From positions 186,001 to 250,000 of the forward strand of contig MU867078.1 in NCBI GenBank assembly GCA_033725935.1: DNA of 64,000 bases. Reading direction: 5' to 3'. Shown one piece after another: positions 43,615 through 55,271 of this stretch; the stretch's first letter is position 1; every line of letters begins with the position of its first letter. This DNA is from Cladorrhinum sp. PSN259 (taxonomy: Eukaryota; Ascomycota; Sordariomycetes; Sordariales; Podosporaceae). The notes beneath the pieces are model-generated. The model was not told the origin of the DNA and ran no database searches. It saw nothing but the letters and a program-made list of their open reading frames with translations. The position numbers and the translations under genes are program-made.

Positions 43615-46600
43615 CTAGCCCTGAAATTGAGGCAACCCTTCAAAATTCATTCCATTCACTGCATCTCCATTCAATCCGAAAAATTGGAACCTATTGTCAT
43701 CATCATTAATAATCATGCTCTCCCTTCCTTTTATTAGGTGTCAAACTTACCAATCCTCGACATTAAGCGTACTAGGCACCGGCTGTCCATTTACCGAACT
43801 CGTAGACCAACTATCGCTCGGACTGTGCCCATCAACCGCCATTCCCGCATTGTCAAACCCATTCACAACTCCTCCCCACACATTCCCACCTGCTCCTTGT
43901 CCTTGTCCTTGGAAATTACTACCTTGGTTAGGCAACATCGCACTTCCCTGCAAGGGACTATTGCCACCTGGCATGCTCCTCTTAGGAAGAGGTTGTCCGA
44001 ATGGATCAAGGGTCTGGCTATTAACACCAGTAGGATCGAACCCTTGGTGTCCCTGTTGATGGTGTTGAGTCTGGGGCGGCGAGAATTGTTGTGGAAACAA
44101 GGGCACGTGTGCGCTTTCGGGAAAGAGCTGGTCTGGCTGGAAGTTCTCCCAGATAGATTGGGAGAGATTGGGTGAGTTACGAGTGACGAGATACAGATCA
44201 GGTGGAGTGGCGGGAACTGAAAACGAAGGGTTGAAAGGCGTCGCGGGCCTAGTATGTGGCCTTGACGCAGTCCCGCCCATAAACGCATCACCACCGTTAG
44301 CCCGCGTATGAGGCGAAGCATTAGTCGGAGGAGGCATCATATGCGGTACTCCCGGCACCGGTGGTGGGGGTTCGGTCTTCGACATGAGGTGACTTGGCGT
44401 TTGCGGTCTGGATCGCTCATACGACTCCTGAGGCTGGGGAGTGTTGACACTGAAGTCGATAGCCATATCGTCGTACTTGCGCTTCTCAGCTTGGACGCGC
44501 TGGTGCTGCTCAAGCTGAGCAAGACTTTGTTGGGCTTTTCTGTGCCTCTTGCCTGCCGCCTTCTGTAGCCTCTCCTCCAGAACCTTATTACCAAGAATAG
44601 ACTCGAAAAGGGTGTGGACCATCTTTCCTACAAGCCAGACTTTGGAAACATCTTTGAGAGCGGTCATGCAGGTCTGGATTCGGTTCTGAGTGACCTGCTG
44701 AATGGAGGGTACTGGTGACCTCATCTGGTATACGTGCATGATAAGCGCGGAGAAAAGACTGTATACCACAAATGCCGGGCAGTATCGAAGTTCTCTGTGA
44801 GCCGAAAGGTTCTCGATGATTGAGGTAATCATGGCCGCCGCCTGGAAAGCAATATTTCGCGAGGGGTAGGCTGAATCTTCAGGAAATCTGTGTGAGCCGC
44901 TCGGTGGCATATGAGCGCGGTGTAGCAGGCAGAGAGTGGTATAGTAATTTGAGTGGAGCAAGGCAGACCAGAAGTGATGCCGTGGCATCTCCCAGTAGAC
45001 GATCTTGGGGCAGTTTTGAAGCCAGTCGGCAAGCGCCATGTCACTGTGGGTAAGATCGATTGCGTTCTGTCGTCTCCCCTTGGCGGCCACTGAATATTGC
45101 TGAGACAGGACCAAACCCATGATCTCACAGAGCTTGACGTACTGCAAGAAGAACTGGACGTGGATAGGATCTGGCGGGTATTCGCCAGGCTGATCACTGT
45201 CCTCTTCTATGAAGTCGTCCTCAGTCAACATCTCGACGTCTGAGTCATCAAGATTGATGTGACAAGGCCGCCCCAAAGCAACAGCAACCGACCTATCCCT
45301 TGTAAAGAGAGTCCACCAAATTCGTTTCCATAACCTCTTGTCTGATTTGCTGAGCTGTGAGTGCTCGACACTTCGGTGCATCCCCGAGCCTTGAGCCACA
45401 ATCGTTGCAACGCGGGTCCAGTAGAAAACGTTCTTGGTGACATCTTCAGGTCCTTCCCAATACCAACCCATCAAAAGAAGCGACTGCACTATCGTCACGC
45501 GGTCATCCTCATAATTGGCATCGTAGAGAGCCTTGGCTCGTTTGTAGAAAGTAAGAGCTGCTGGTGTCGCGGAGCCATTTGCGTCCATTAGCTGCTGATT
45601 TGTACACACACGTGAACCTGCCAAGAGCATGGCCTGCAGGAGGAGCAACGAAGGGGGGTTCTTCTGGTCCTTGTATCGGCGCATGAATTTGGCCTTGTTG
45701 ATAATCGGAACAATTGGATGGATCCATGTGAAGTACGAGTCGATCAGCTCGTCGCAAAGAGTCCGTGGCGGAAGGAGAAAGGCGCCTCTCTGGTGTAGAA
45801 TATCGATCTCGACGGAATCCAGCTCTGTCAACCGTGCCCTCGAACCCTTAATGTTCTCTGGAAGAGGGTAGTGCACCACATCTGCGGCGCTCTGGCGGTC
45901 ATGAACCAGTAATGTCAGATTTGACGATTCTCCTAAGTACGCCACCCTCCCGGCTTCCGTGATAGGCGCCCTCGTGAACTTGGGCTTCATGACGAGGTTC
46001 ATGTAGTTGGCCAAGGTTGCGTTATCATACTCCTCCTTCTTTTGCTGCTCCTCAGTTGGTTCCGTCGACGGGGTCGCCTCGTGGGTGTGGTAGACGGCAG
46101 CGGGTCGAGTTCCGCTGGGGAATGTGCTGGTGCCGGGTGGAAGAGATGATCGGTCGTCGTTGTCTCCTCGTTCGCTGGGGCCGCGTCAGTATCAGAGCAC
46201 ATGCATATCATATACATAAGTCTAGAACTCTATGCCCACTACTGCATGCGCAATGGACACATAAACACCGGCGGTCTTGCAGCAAAGGAGGCACACAGAC
46301 GGCAAACCGGGGGGGAGGGGAACCCGCGGGGCAGTATACACGAGACCCTGCGGGCGCATCCTCCCACATCATAGATAAGACTGCATATTCAAGGGTATGG
46401 TTTTGATGTACCTATCCGAGTCTTTAGTGGACGTTATGGAGCCAGCCTGGGCTTTCTTGCGCTTTGGATTGGGAATGCGGCATTCGATCTGAAAGGCGAC
46501 GCAATTGGTACACGGGACACCGAGGCTCGCGGCATCGCATCGGACCTATAAGGGTTGGCGTGAGCATCCATGTTTCGATAATCAAGACCAACTGATCTTT

Positions 46601-47157
46601 GGTGGATCTATGGTCGCAATAATATGATGTGCTCAGGAGGGTATTCGTACTTTTCGGGCATGGCATGTCTGTTGGACGTGACTGGTCAGCTCTTGAATTC
46701 GATAGATAAGTGGACGTTGTTCAAGATTGGATGAGCCGAGGCAACGTGATAGGCGAGGCAGTCGCAACGACCGAGGGCGCAATGGCGGCCGAGGGCACGT
46801 CAGATCGCGGGGTTCACTTAAGACAAGCCACCCTCGGCCCATCCACCACCTGAGGAAATATGCGACTTGATCCAAAGGTAAACAAGCTTCAAACTTACCT
46901 CGCATGCTCTTGAAGCTCTCTGTCTATTTCATTTGTAACAACAATACCAAGTCAGCGAAAAGGGGGCTTCATTTCTCCCATCGCGCCGTGGACAACACCA
47001 ACCTCCTGAAACTCATTTGACCGGCCGTATTTGTGGTTGCTGTCGTGCCTCCTCCGGCTGAGGGAGTTGGAGTTGTGGATAGCTGTGACGGCGACGCAGA
47101 GGATTGCTTCTGCGCATCAGCGGGAGTGTCCGGAGCAGGACTCGAATCGACCTCCAT
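43615..47157 (-). CDS. farA: FarA/CTF1-alpha-type Zn2Cys6 transcription factor
   Basis: Exons 47157-47003, 46923-46899 (25 nt), 46668-46651 (18 nt), 46545-46412, 46174-43751 and 43690-43615 give 943 aa. The zinc cluster uses Cys59, 62, 69, 78, 81 and 88 (CX2CX6CX8CX2CX6C) and is split by two introns. Then follow KRKK and a large fungal-TF domain whose wording is diagnostic of the fatty-acid regulators: EAGRVAYLGESSNLTLLV, LDSVEIDILHQRGAFLLPPR, MGWYWEGPEDVTKNVFYW, RIWWTLFTRDRSVAVALGRP. The tail is Gln/Pro-rich and ends EDWFQFFGLNG..., encoded partly by the last exon; without that splice a false stop appears at 43747. FarA in Aspergillus and CTF1-alpha in Fusarium bind CCTCGG and switch on beta-oxidation, peroxisome and cutinase or lipase genes. 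Four such sites lie in its own second intron. Confidence 0.95.
46736..46837. promoter_or_regulatory. Four CCTCGG/CCGAGG sites in farA intron 2
   Basis: CCGAGG occurs at 46736-46741, 46771-46776 and 46789-46794, and CCTCGG at 46832-46837, all inside the 230-nt intron between exons 2 and 3 of the farA-type gene. CCTCGG is the published core element bound by FarA/FarB and the CTF1 regulators. Four copies in 102 bp is well above the roughly one per 2 kb expected for a 6-mer on either strand. Autoregulation or an internal promoter is inferred. Confidence 0.5.
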
Positions 47158-49477
47158 CTTGGCCTTCAAGATGGGATAATGGAATGTAAGTGGTGCGAAT
47201 GCGTGTTGAACGACGATTATCTGCGGATTTGGTGAGCTTGCTCAGGGGGAAGGTCGCGCGTGCTGCCTCAAGTAGAGCTATCAGCACCCGGAGCTACCCT
47301 TTATGATGCGCCACGATGGAGATTGTGATGCGCGATCGTCGTCGTCGAGGGAGGCGGAGTCTGGTTCGCTGGAGAGTTTCAATGGAACTAATGGAGAGAG
47401 TCTGCAGGTACAGGAATTGGAGACGGACCCCCGGAACATCAACACGGAGGTGGCCAACACAGGATTGATTAATAAGATTCGAACTGGATGGTCACGGAAA
47501 GTTGTGCAGTATGATGACTATAGTGTATGTAGGTTGTCTGGCAATGGGCAGGTGGATGCCGGACCAGGTCGGCGCTGAGGGGGCGGGCGGGCACCTGGAA
47601 ACCCCAGATTGCCAGCGTCTTTCTAGTGCAAAACGGCCTGGGCGAGGAACCTGGAGACTCTGGTGTTATTATTTTTCTTGGCCGATGCGCGTCTCTAGCG
47701 TTTTCGTCTCAAACAGGGAAGCTAGTCTTGCTAAATGCTAGCTCGATCGGCCGATTCAAAACGAGGGGTTAATTTGCGATGTGTTTCTTGTCAAGATCAT
47801 TAACTCTGCGCATTCCTAGGTAGACTAAGGTAAGGCAGGCTGTCTGTGGCACAGCGGTCACAAACTCAGACCCGGACCCCTCAGCTGGGCGGGCAGGAAT
47901 CAGAGCATCCATCCAATGGGGGTCCACGGTGGGGAATTGTTTGCATGTGAAGAGATGGACGGGAACGACAGGCAGGAACACTCGCATTGAGAGACAGAGA
48001 GGGGGGTGACAAAAGAGCTCGGACCAGTTTTCCGTCCTGTGTGTACGCCGTAGAAACGCTTGGACCACATGCAACCGAGATTTATCACGCGGGGCATCTC
48101 ACCGGATGAAGAAGCTCTGACCGAATCTAAAAATCCGGGGACATCTTGGCCGCAAGAAACAGGTGCGCTGTCTGAGCCTGGCTGCGATTGACAGGCCCTT
48201 GGCATCAGTTGGTTTCGCAAAGGGATATCCATTTAGGCTTCGAGCAACAAAAATGTGCCCAAGTCCTTGGAAATCTCTTGTGCATCGGCTGTAGGTATCC
48301 GAAAAGACGAAGAAGGAAAAACTCAGGAGGGAGAGGATAAGCCGGAGATGCAAAGGTTACAACGCGCGGGGGAAAGACACACGACACAATTCCATCCGAT
48401 GAATCCCGCTGTCTGTCTGTCGGGAATCCGGCGGAAAAATTTCCTGTCGACGCTACTTCCAGAAAGTACGGATTTCGCACCTATCTTGACGCCGTTTACC
48501 GCCGGTGAGGCCCGATGAACAACGCAAAGTTCCGTGGGAACGTTACCAACCAGGTGGATTCTTCTTTTTAGTGGCAGGTAGGCGTCCCAATTGGCTTGGA
48601 TTATTGGTGGATGACGGTTGTGACGGCAGTTAGTTTTGGCTTCTTGAAATAACTGCTGCAAATACGTTGTCCACATGGCCATTACAATGCAGGTGTTCTA
48701 TCGGGAGATGATCTTTAGGCAAAGCATCGGTGAGAAGTGGCTAGCCCACTGCAAATTCATAGTATTTTCTGTTTAAGGTCCATGTTAATAGAACATCTTT
48801 CCATCATGGTACCATGATATCTTTTAAAGCAAAATATATGAGACCAGACAGAAGGCATCGATATCTTACGTACCTTATTTCAATCCTCGAAATGAACACC
48901 AAAATCAGCAGTGTTTCATGCCAATCTTCATTACTACCCCAGATTTCAATAAATCCCGCCGTGCCTCCCATTCCCCTTGCCATCCCGTTTATAGGAGTGG
49001 TATGAATGCTCATCGTGGAAACATGTGATAGTGGACCTACACGTGGTCTCGAAAACGCCAAGTATCAAAAGCACAGATGGAAGGATTCCCCCCCTCGTGA
49101 TGGGACTGGGACTCTCAAAGAAAGAAAATGGTTTCATAGACCGAGAGTCTGGTGCGGAAAGAAGCTTGGCTGAGACGGGACAGCCCGCTCGCCTTTGCTC
49201 GAGTTGGGGAAGCAATTCGTCATGGCGTCGCAGTTGAACCAAGGTTAGTCTCCTTCGGCTAGGTGATCTAGAAGTTTTCGAAAGCGGGAAGCGTGGGGGT
49301 CTTAAAAGAGGTCTGGGTGGCACGCAGTTGGAGAAAGTTACATCTGTCGAGATGAGGGGGTGTGGGAAGAACATAGACTCTGCCCAATGGATCATTCGAT
49401 CCCGTGTCCAATGATACCTTTTATATTTTCAAAATGACTTCGTCTTTACTATGACTATGTACATTTCACATCTAGAG
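47158..49477. other. farA 5' region and spacer
   Basis: About 2.3 kb between the farA start and the MCD4 stop (both minus strand). It should contain the farA promoter. Open frames such as 47303-47578 (plus) and 48323-48682 (minus) show no family resemblance and no splice support. Confidence 0.5.
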
Positions 49478-52400
49478 TTATATACTGACTTCTTGCTTAA
49501 CATCTACGGATTCACTCCCCACCCGTTGGGAATGTCCGTTAGTCTCCTCCAACAACTTTTCATCCCCAGCTCTGCCTTCAACCTCCTGATCACCACCAAT
49601 CTTCACTCCAGAGATAAACATGGCGCTAACGGGCTCCAAAGCGGCCACAAAAACACAAAGCAAGCTTGCAATCACGAAGTGACTGATCGTGCTGCCAATC
49701 TCCAGCCAGGAGCCCTCATCCTTCACTACCCAGAAGAAGTAGAGGGTAAGAATATCACTGACGGCCATTACAACCATAAACAATGCCGACGGCGCTACTC
49801 CGAGCCTCTTGTTTAGGATACCCAGGTTTGCTGACACTATCGCAAAAGGGATCATCAACTTGAGGATCAACATGGCGCCTTGGGAGAAAGGATCAAAGAT
49901 GGGGATCAGCCGATACACGCTGTCGAGACTGAACGCCGAAACGGAGGCGACGTTGCCTGTACTGAAAAAAGCGGCTTGAAGGAGAATGAAGAAGAAGAGC
50001 GCCACTCTTGCGTCGCTAAGAGTAAGAGGGCGGAACAAGGACGTCGTTTCAGACTTGGTGGTGGATGAGCCATTCTTCGATCCATTTGATGCCGGGGCGG
50101 TATAAGGGAAGAAGCGTTGGGCTGCGTCTTCCAGTCGAACCCAGCAGACGAGGATAGTCGAGAATGCGACGTAGAAGAGACCCTCGTAGGAAATGGTAAG
50201 GATGACAAAGGTAGGTGCACAGGTGAGGAAAATCACGAGGAGCCTGTGCATGTAGTGGCTATTGCTATCGAAGCGATATGCCACAGGCATGAGAAGCGAG
50301 GTAACTGTGAAGAAGTCAGCAACGTGGGAATTTTCCTGAGTGTTGTAGTCATACCAAGCACCACCCAGCCCATTATCTGGTTGCCACGAGGAAGACCCTG
50401 CTTGGCCTGCAAAGACAGGACGCTCGAGCGGGTGATGATCATAGCCAGGATGGTCAAGCCAATTTGGACGCCCGCCAGTGTCCTCGACAGATTGTTGCGT
50501 GTAGAAACTGGTTTGCTTGGCCTGGAGAAGTCGGCCAGGATGAAGTCCTCCAAAATCAGATAGAGGAGACCGATCAATACCATAAGTGCACCTCCAATGA
50601 GGATCAGATTTACGTCTTCAGTCTTCATTGCCGGAAGCAGCGTAAAAGTGCTCATTGCCAGGCATGAGAAGAACCAAGTGGTGGAAAGGCCGGCATGTTG
50701 CTGGAGGAATGAGAAGCCATTGGTCAATGGCCAGAAGGCGCCGATAATAAAGATGACTGTGATAATCTCACGGTGTATGTAACCAATTGCCTATAAGAGT
50801 TAGCTGTTGAAGCGGAATAGGCCGCAAGTTGGAAGAGAGCTCACCATTGAGCCGACGGCTGCAACGTAGATCACAGTGTTGATAAGAAGCGAGGCAACAC
50901 CTCCACCAGTCTTGACGTGGCCGAAGAGTTGCCTGCCACCCTTGGCGAGACCGGCCCTACGAGCATAAACTTCTTCCCAGAAGAAAACAGGGAAGAAGGC
51001 GTAGATATAGTAGGTGGGGGGAGACTTGGAGACGACGAAGGAAGCATAAAGAGCTGCCAAGACTGCTGAAGAAACAATTGTGCCGACTGCAGTCCTCGAG
51101 ACCTGCACTTGACCATGAAGCACATGCAAGTCGACGACGATTGCAAGGGCATAGACTATCCAACCAAGGTATCCGATTGTGATAAGAGCTCTCAGGAACA
51201 GCCAGTCGTAAGTCTGCAGATACCTCATACCATTGAGTCCAACCTGCATAAGCGCATCAGACTCCTCGATGGCCTCTTCATAATTTCCGCTGTCAATAAG
51301 CATTTGGATGTCGGCGACTCTGCGCTCAGGGGTAAAGCCATTGTCGCTCAATGGCTTGAAAGGCCTATACTTCATCTCGGTAGCCTTTTTCTGTTCCTCT
51401 TTCACGCGATATTGCTCGAGAATTCCCCGCACGTTGACAAGAGCTGCCTGTGCCTTTTCTTTGAGGCTAGCAGAGATGTAGGACAACGGCAACTCTCCAA
51501 CTGAGTTTGCTGGAAACTCGGTTCCAATGAGGTAAGACATGAGCGCAGCAACATCAGCCTGCGCAATATCATGCCTCCTGACATGGTCAACGTGCCAATC
51601 GCTGGAATACTCATCGTGTCCTGGGGCAATCTCTCCGGGATAAAGCTCGGGCTTTGCAATACCTGAGCCCCAAGTGATTAGGGGGGTGCGAGTGTTGTTA
51701 GGATGACCATCACCGTGGCTACCCCAGTCACTCATGCCATGATCCGCAGTGAAGATGAACGCAGTCCTGTCGTCCTTATAGAAGTCCTCGATCAACTGAG
51801 CAACTTGCTTCACACCGTTGTCCACCACTTTGATATTGTTGAGGTACTCTTTCGAATATGGGCGGTAAGAGTGGCCAGCAGTGTCAAGTCCTAACAAGTG
51901 AAGGAAGAAAACCACCTTGTCCTGTCGAAGCGCATCGGCCAGCGTCTTGTTCTTGCGAGCCTCAGCAAAGAAATCCTTCACATGATCGAACACCCAAAGG
52001 TCGAGAATCGTGGCATCTTGGGAGAAATCCTCCAGCTCATGCCCATACGTATAGGCATCCACCCTTCCAGGAACAGCGCCATGCTCGAACATTGGCAGAA
52101 TATCTGGACTGCCCCAACTCCATGTATGCCGACTGCGGTTGAACACACTGTCGAAGTTGACCGGGTTCATCTTCCATCCGGTAGTCACGGCCGACACATC
52201 TTCGTAGAGACCAGCAATGAGGGCGACATGGCCGGGCCGGGACTCGGTCGGAACGCGCGTATGAGAGACACCAAAGGTCCCCTTCTCCAGAACCTTGGAC
52301 CGCAAATAGGGAGCAAGGGGTCTTGGGACCAGATCGTCATCGGAGTCAGGGTACGGCTCGGGATGGAATTGAAAGGCTTTGTCGGCACGCAACCCGTCTC

Positions 52401-52643
52401 CTACACAAAGAAACTCAGGTCAGCTCCCCTCAAGAGACTTTAGGACAGGAGAGAACCATACATACCTACAAACAAGACTAAGCGATCGGCAGGTGCTGGA
52501 GTTGATGGCGGTCTTTCTACCCCAAACAATCGCATTCCCGACACAATAGGACTGACAAAGTAAATGTCAAAAATGGAGAATATGTACGCGAAGTGAAAAA
52601 TGACGGCAATGGCCAGAAAGCGAAACCGCGGAAACGACGCCAT
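49478..52643 (-). CDS. MCD4: GPI ethanolamine phosphate transferase 1 (MCD4/PIG-N)
   Basis: Exons 52643-52466, 52400-50845, 50790-50355 and 50304-49478 give 998 aa, near the usual family length. An N-terminal membrane segment (RFLAIAVIFHFAYIFSIFDI) is followed by an ER-luminal alkaline-phosphatase-like domain. This has metal-binding DGLRADK (Asp61, Asp66), the probable nucleophile Thr111 in RVPTESRPGH, HLLGLDTAGH and the metal ligands of TADHGMSDWGSHGDGH. After about residue 440 come many transmembrane helices of the PIG-N domain. The enzyme adds ethanolamine phosphate to the first mannose of the GPI precursor in the ER, needed for GPI-protein export and cell wall building. It is divergent from POL32 across about 600 bp. 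Confidence 0.96.
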
Positions 52644-53259
52644 GATGGGCTGACAGTCGTCGTTCAACCGATATCCCACCAAATATATTTATTAGAATAG
52701 AAAACAAATTGACTAAAAATCAGTATAAATTGAGAGAAACAACTGAATTCGTGCGCATCATGGCGGAACCTCTAGTAAAAAGTGGGCGCGCAAAAGGAGA
52801 GGTACGCTGCAGTTGAAAATGTGTTTAAAATAAGTTGGTGAACCGTGATGGCCAAAAATCGCCAGGGAAGATGGCATTAAGCTTCGCGATGCAAGCAGGG
52901 GCTGAACTGGCTTCCAAGCTTTTCCCTCGCGCGTCCCAGGTTTTGGGCCCAGGTTTTGGCTGACATCGGGCCGGCACACCCGTTCAAGTCGTTGAACAAG
53001 GGTCTTCTTTTCAGGGATTGCAGCGCCACTTTTTCTTGAGATGGTGCGGGGGGTTTTATTGGGTCTCAACGAACTGCAGCGAGAAACGTGACTACGCGGA
53101 TTGGAAAGTCGCGACGCGCCTTCCTTTTCCTAAACCTAGTCTAACCCGGACTTGAAGCTTCCACGTTCCAGGTTGTCACCACTGAAATTCAATCAATGTT
53201 CAAATTTTGGTAATCTGAATCTTTGACATCCAAACGGCAGGGTTCCAACGCCATTCAAG
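52644..53259. promoter_or_regulatory. Divergent promoter region MCD4/POL32
   Basis: 616 bp between the ATG codons of MCD4 (minus) and POL32 (plus). It contains GGCGCGCAAAA (about 52783) and CGCGACGCGCC (about 53110-53120); the second has an ACGCG core like the MCB box used for replication genes, which would fit POL32. No coding frame was supported. Confidence 0.45.
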
Positions 53260-54777
53260 ATGCCAACTTCAAAAATGGACGATTATAGCGAATATCTGCT
53301 AGAAAATGTGCTCACCGATGAGAAAACGGTATGTCTTCTCAAGATCATTCCAAATCTTGGAATTTCATTCTTTAACATTCTTCAACAGATCACATACCGT
53401 TTCTTGAGTCGATCCTTGAAGGTTCATGTGAATACGGCCAAGCAGTAAGCAATCCACATATTTTCGCTAAGCAAATACCGGATTTCATTGACATATGTTA
53501 GGATGCTCTATGAGTTCCATCGTGCTCAGAATGCCAAACGCCCTGGAACCGTTCATGCCACCTATCTCATATATGGAGTACAGAAGGGCTCCCAAGTTCA
53601 ATATGGCCCAGATGGAGACATTGAAATGACAAGCTCGCCACCATACGCCGAGTCGATAACGGATGTTGTTCAGAGCTTCAGTCTTTCCCTCGTTCGCGAA
53701 GAAGACTTGAAGGGTCAGTTACAAACTCCCCACAGCCCTCCTGACTTCAGAATCAACTAACAAACCTCTAGACTCTCTTGCCGATTTCGAGGAAGTCATT
53801 TCAATCCATGTCTACAGTGTTTCGCCGACCCCCACCAAGGACATTGGCCTCCTTGTGGATGCTGCAAACGAAGTGCTCAACATCAGCACCGAAGACGACA
53901 AGAAACTGGTCCCCATCAATAACCCTTATGTCCGTATCAGGGAACGGAGGGGCCCAGACCTTAAAACTGCCGCTGTCGCTAAAGCCCCTGCCGCGAAGCA
54001 ACAGCCAAAGACGCCAGCATTCAAGGCAGCTCCGGCTGCTGCACCAGCGAAGGTCAATGAAGAGCCGAAGCCAGAACCCCCCATGGCTGAGAAGCCAGAG
54101 AGCACCGCAAAGAAGCCAGCCCCTGCTCTCAAGCGAAATGCCAGCTCTGGCATTATGGCAGCCTTCTCCAAAGCCGCTGCCAAGCCGAAGAAAGAAGTCA
54201 AGCAGGAACCAAAGAAAGAGGAGCCACCCGTACAGGCCTTGTCTGATGATGGGGAGGATGATGAGGAAGAGGTGTTCGAATCGAAGCCAAAATCCAGCTC
54301 TACCTCAAAGACTAAGAAACAGCGGGAAGAGGAGCTTAGGCGAATGATGGAGGATGATGAGGATGAGGAGATGGAAGAGAAGTCTGAGAAGGCTGAGTCT
54401 CCCGAACCTGAGCCTATGGAAGAGGAGCCGCCAGCGCCAGAGCCGGTCACGGAGGAGAAATCTGAGATTGTTGAGTCTACTGCCAACGGCCGGAAGCGGG
54501 GAAAGAGGAAGGTGATGAGGAAGAAGCAGGTTATGGATGATCAGGGCTATCTCGGTATGTGGCATTTAACAGCAGAGCCCGGTAACCTAAAACTAACGTT
54601 CTCTTTTCAGTCACCATTCAGGAACCAGGCTGGGAGTCTTTCTCAGAGGATGAGGCCCCTCGCCCTGCCACCAAGCCCAAGATTGCTGCTGCTCCTGCGC
54701 CGGCTGCCAAGGGCAAAAAAGGTGGCGCACAGAAGGGCCAGGGCAGCATCATGTCTTTCTTTAGCAAGAAGACATGA
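53260..54777 (+). CDS. POL32: DNA polymerase delta subunit 3 (POL32/Cdc27 type)
   Basis: Exons 53260-53328, 53389-53444, 53502-53713, 53772-54554 and 54611-54777 give 428 aa. The N-terminal 130 residues form the winged-helix-type domain that binds the second polymerase delta subunit (YSEYLLENVLTDEKTITYRF, LYEFHRAQNAKRPGTVHATYLIYG, FEEVISIHVYSVSP). The middle is long, disordered and Ala/Pro/Lys/Glu-rich, with acidic runs and a basic KRGKRKVMRKKQ patch. The end carries a PCNA-interacting peptide, QGSIMSFF (417-424), followed by SKKT. That order is the signature of POL32/Cdc27/p66. It acts in lagging-strand synthesis, translesion synthesis and break-induced replication. The start at 53260 is followed by a second Met at codon 6, which could also serve. 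Confidence 0.94.
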
Positions 54778-55271
54778 CAAATATTTCAGTTTCCTTGATA
54801 CCCGAGCCATTAATAATAGATTTCGTGTTTACCATCCCCTGACATGACCATGGTCAACAATGAGTCTCTCAGTGCATGTGAACGGGAGCCGGACACTGTG
54901 GATCTCACCCCGCAATTCACGATCCGCGCCAAGCTTCGGACCTGCTTGGCGTTGGCGGGAAGTTTATCTTATCCGGTTGTGCCTCCGCCAGTGTAACGTC
55001 GTTGCTTGACGTCGGAATAAAACCAGATGTTCAATTCAACCTGGGAAATAGTCGCATGTAATCGACTTGACGTCTGTGTCTCTTTTGTCTCCTGAGTACC
55101 CTTTTATACTCTTTCCCCGCTATCTCTCTTCTTCTACAATTTTACGCGACCTTGTTTAGATCAAGCAATCGTCTGTTCCAACTGCTCTTCGAGCTTCCCC
55201 CACCATACGCTCCAGTGATCCAGCAAAACAGCAACTGTCAATTAATACACAAAAACGGGGACGCGCATAAA
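54778..55271. other. Promoter region of the GH125 gene
   Basis: About 490 bp. CCCTTTTATACTC (TATA-like, about 55099-55111) lies some 165 bp before the ATG at 55272 and is followed by a C/T-rich leader. The frame is open from 55152, but the residues before 55272 do not look like protein; the first ATG directly precedes a signal peptide. Confidence 0.55.

Noticed and set aside
43747..43749. TAA taken as the end of the FarA-type protein
   Set aside because: The TAA is part of a GTAAGT donor; splicing to 43690 restores the family C-terminus EDWFQFFG and ends at TAG 43615-43617.
47303..47578. 91-codon plus-strand frame upstream of farA
   Set aside because: Sits in the farA promoter region and shows no family resemblance. 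The start context is poor and no relatives come to mind.
48323..48682. 119-codon minus-strand frame starting MAMWTTYLQQLFQEAK
   Set aside because: The first 50 residues look protein-like, but the rest does not, and there is no promoter or splice evidence.
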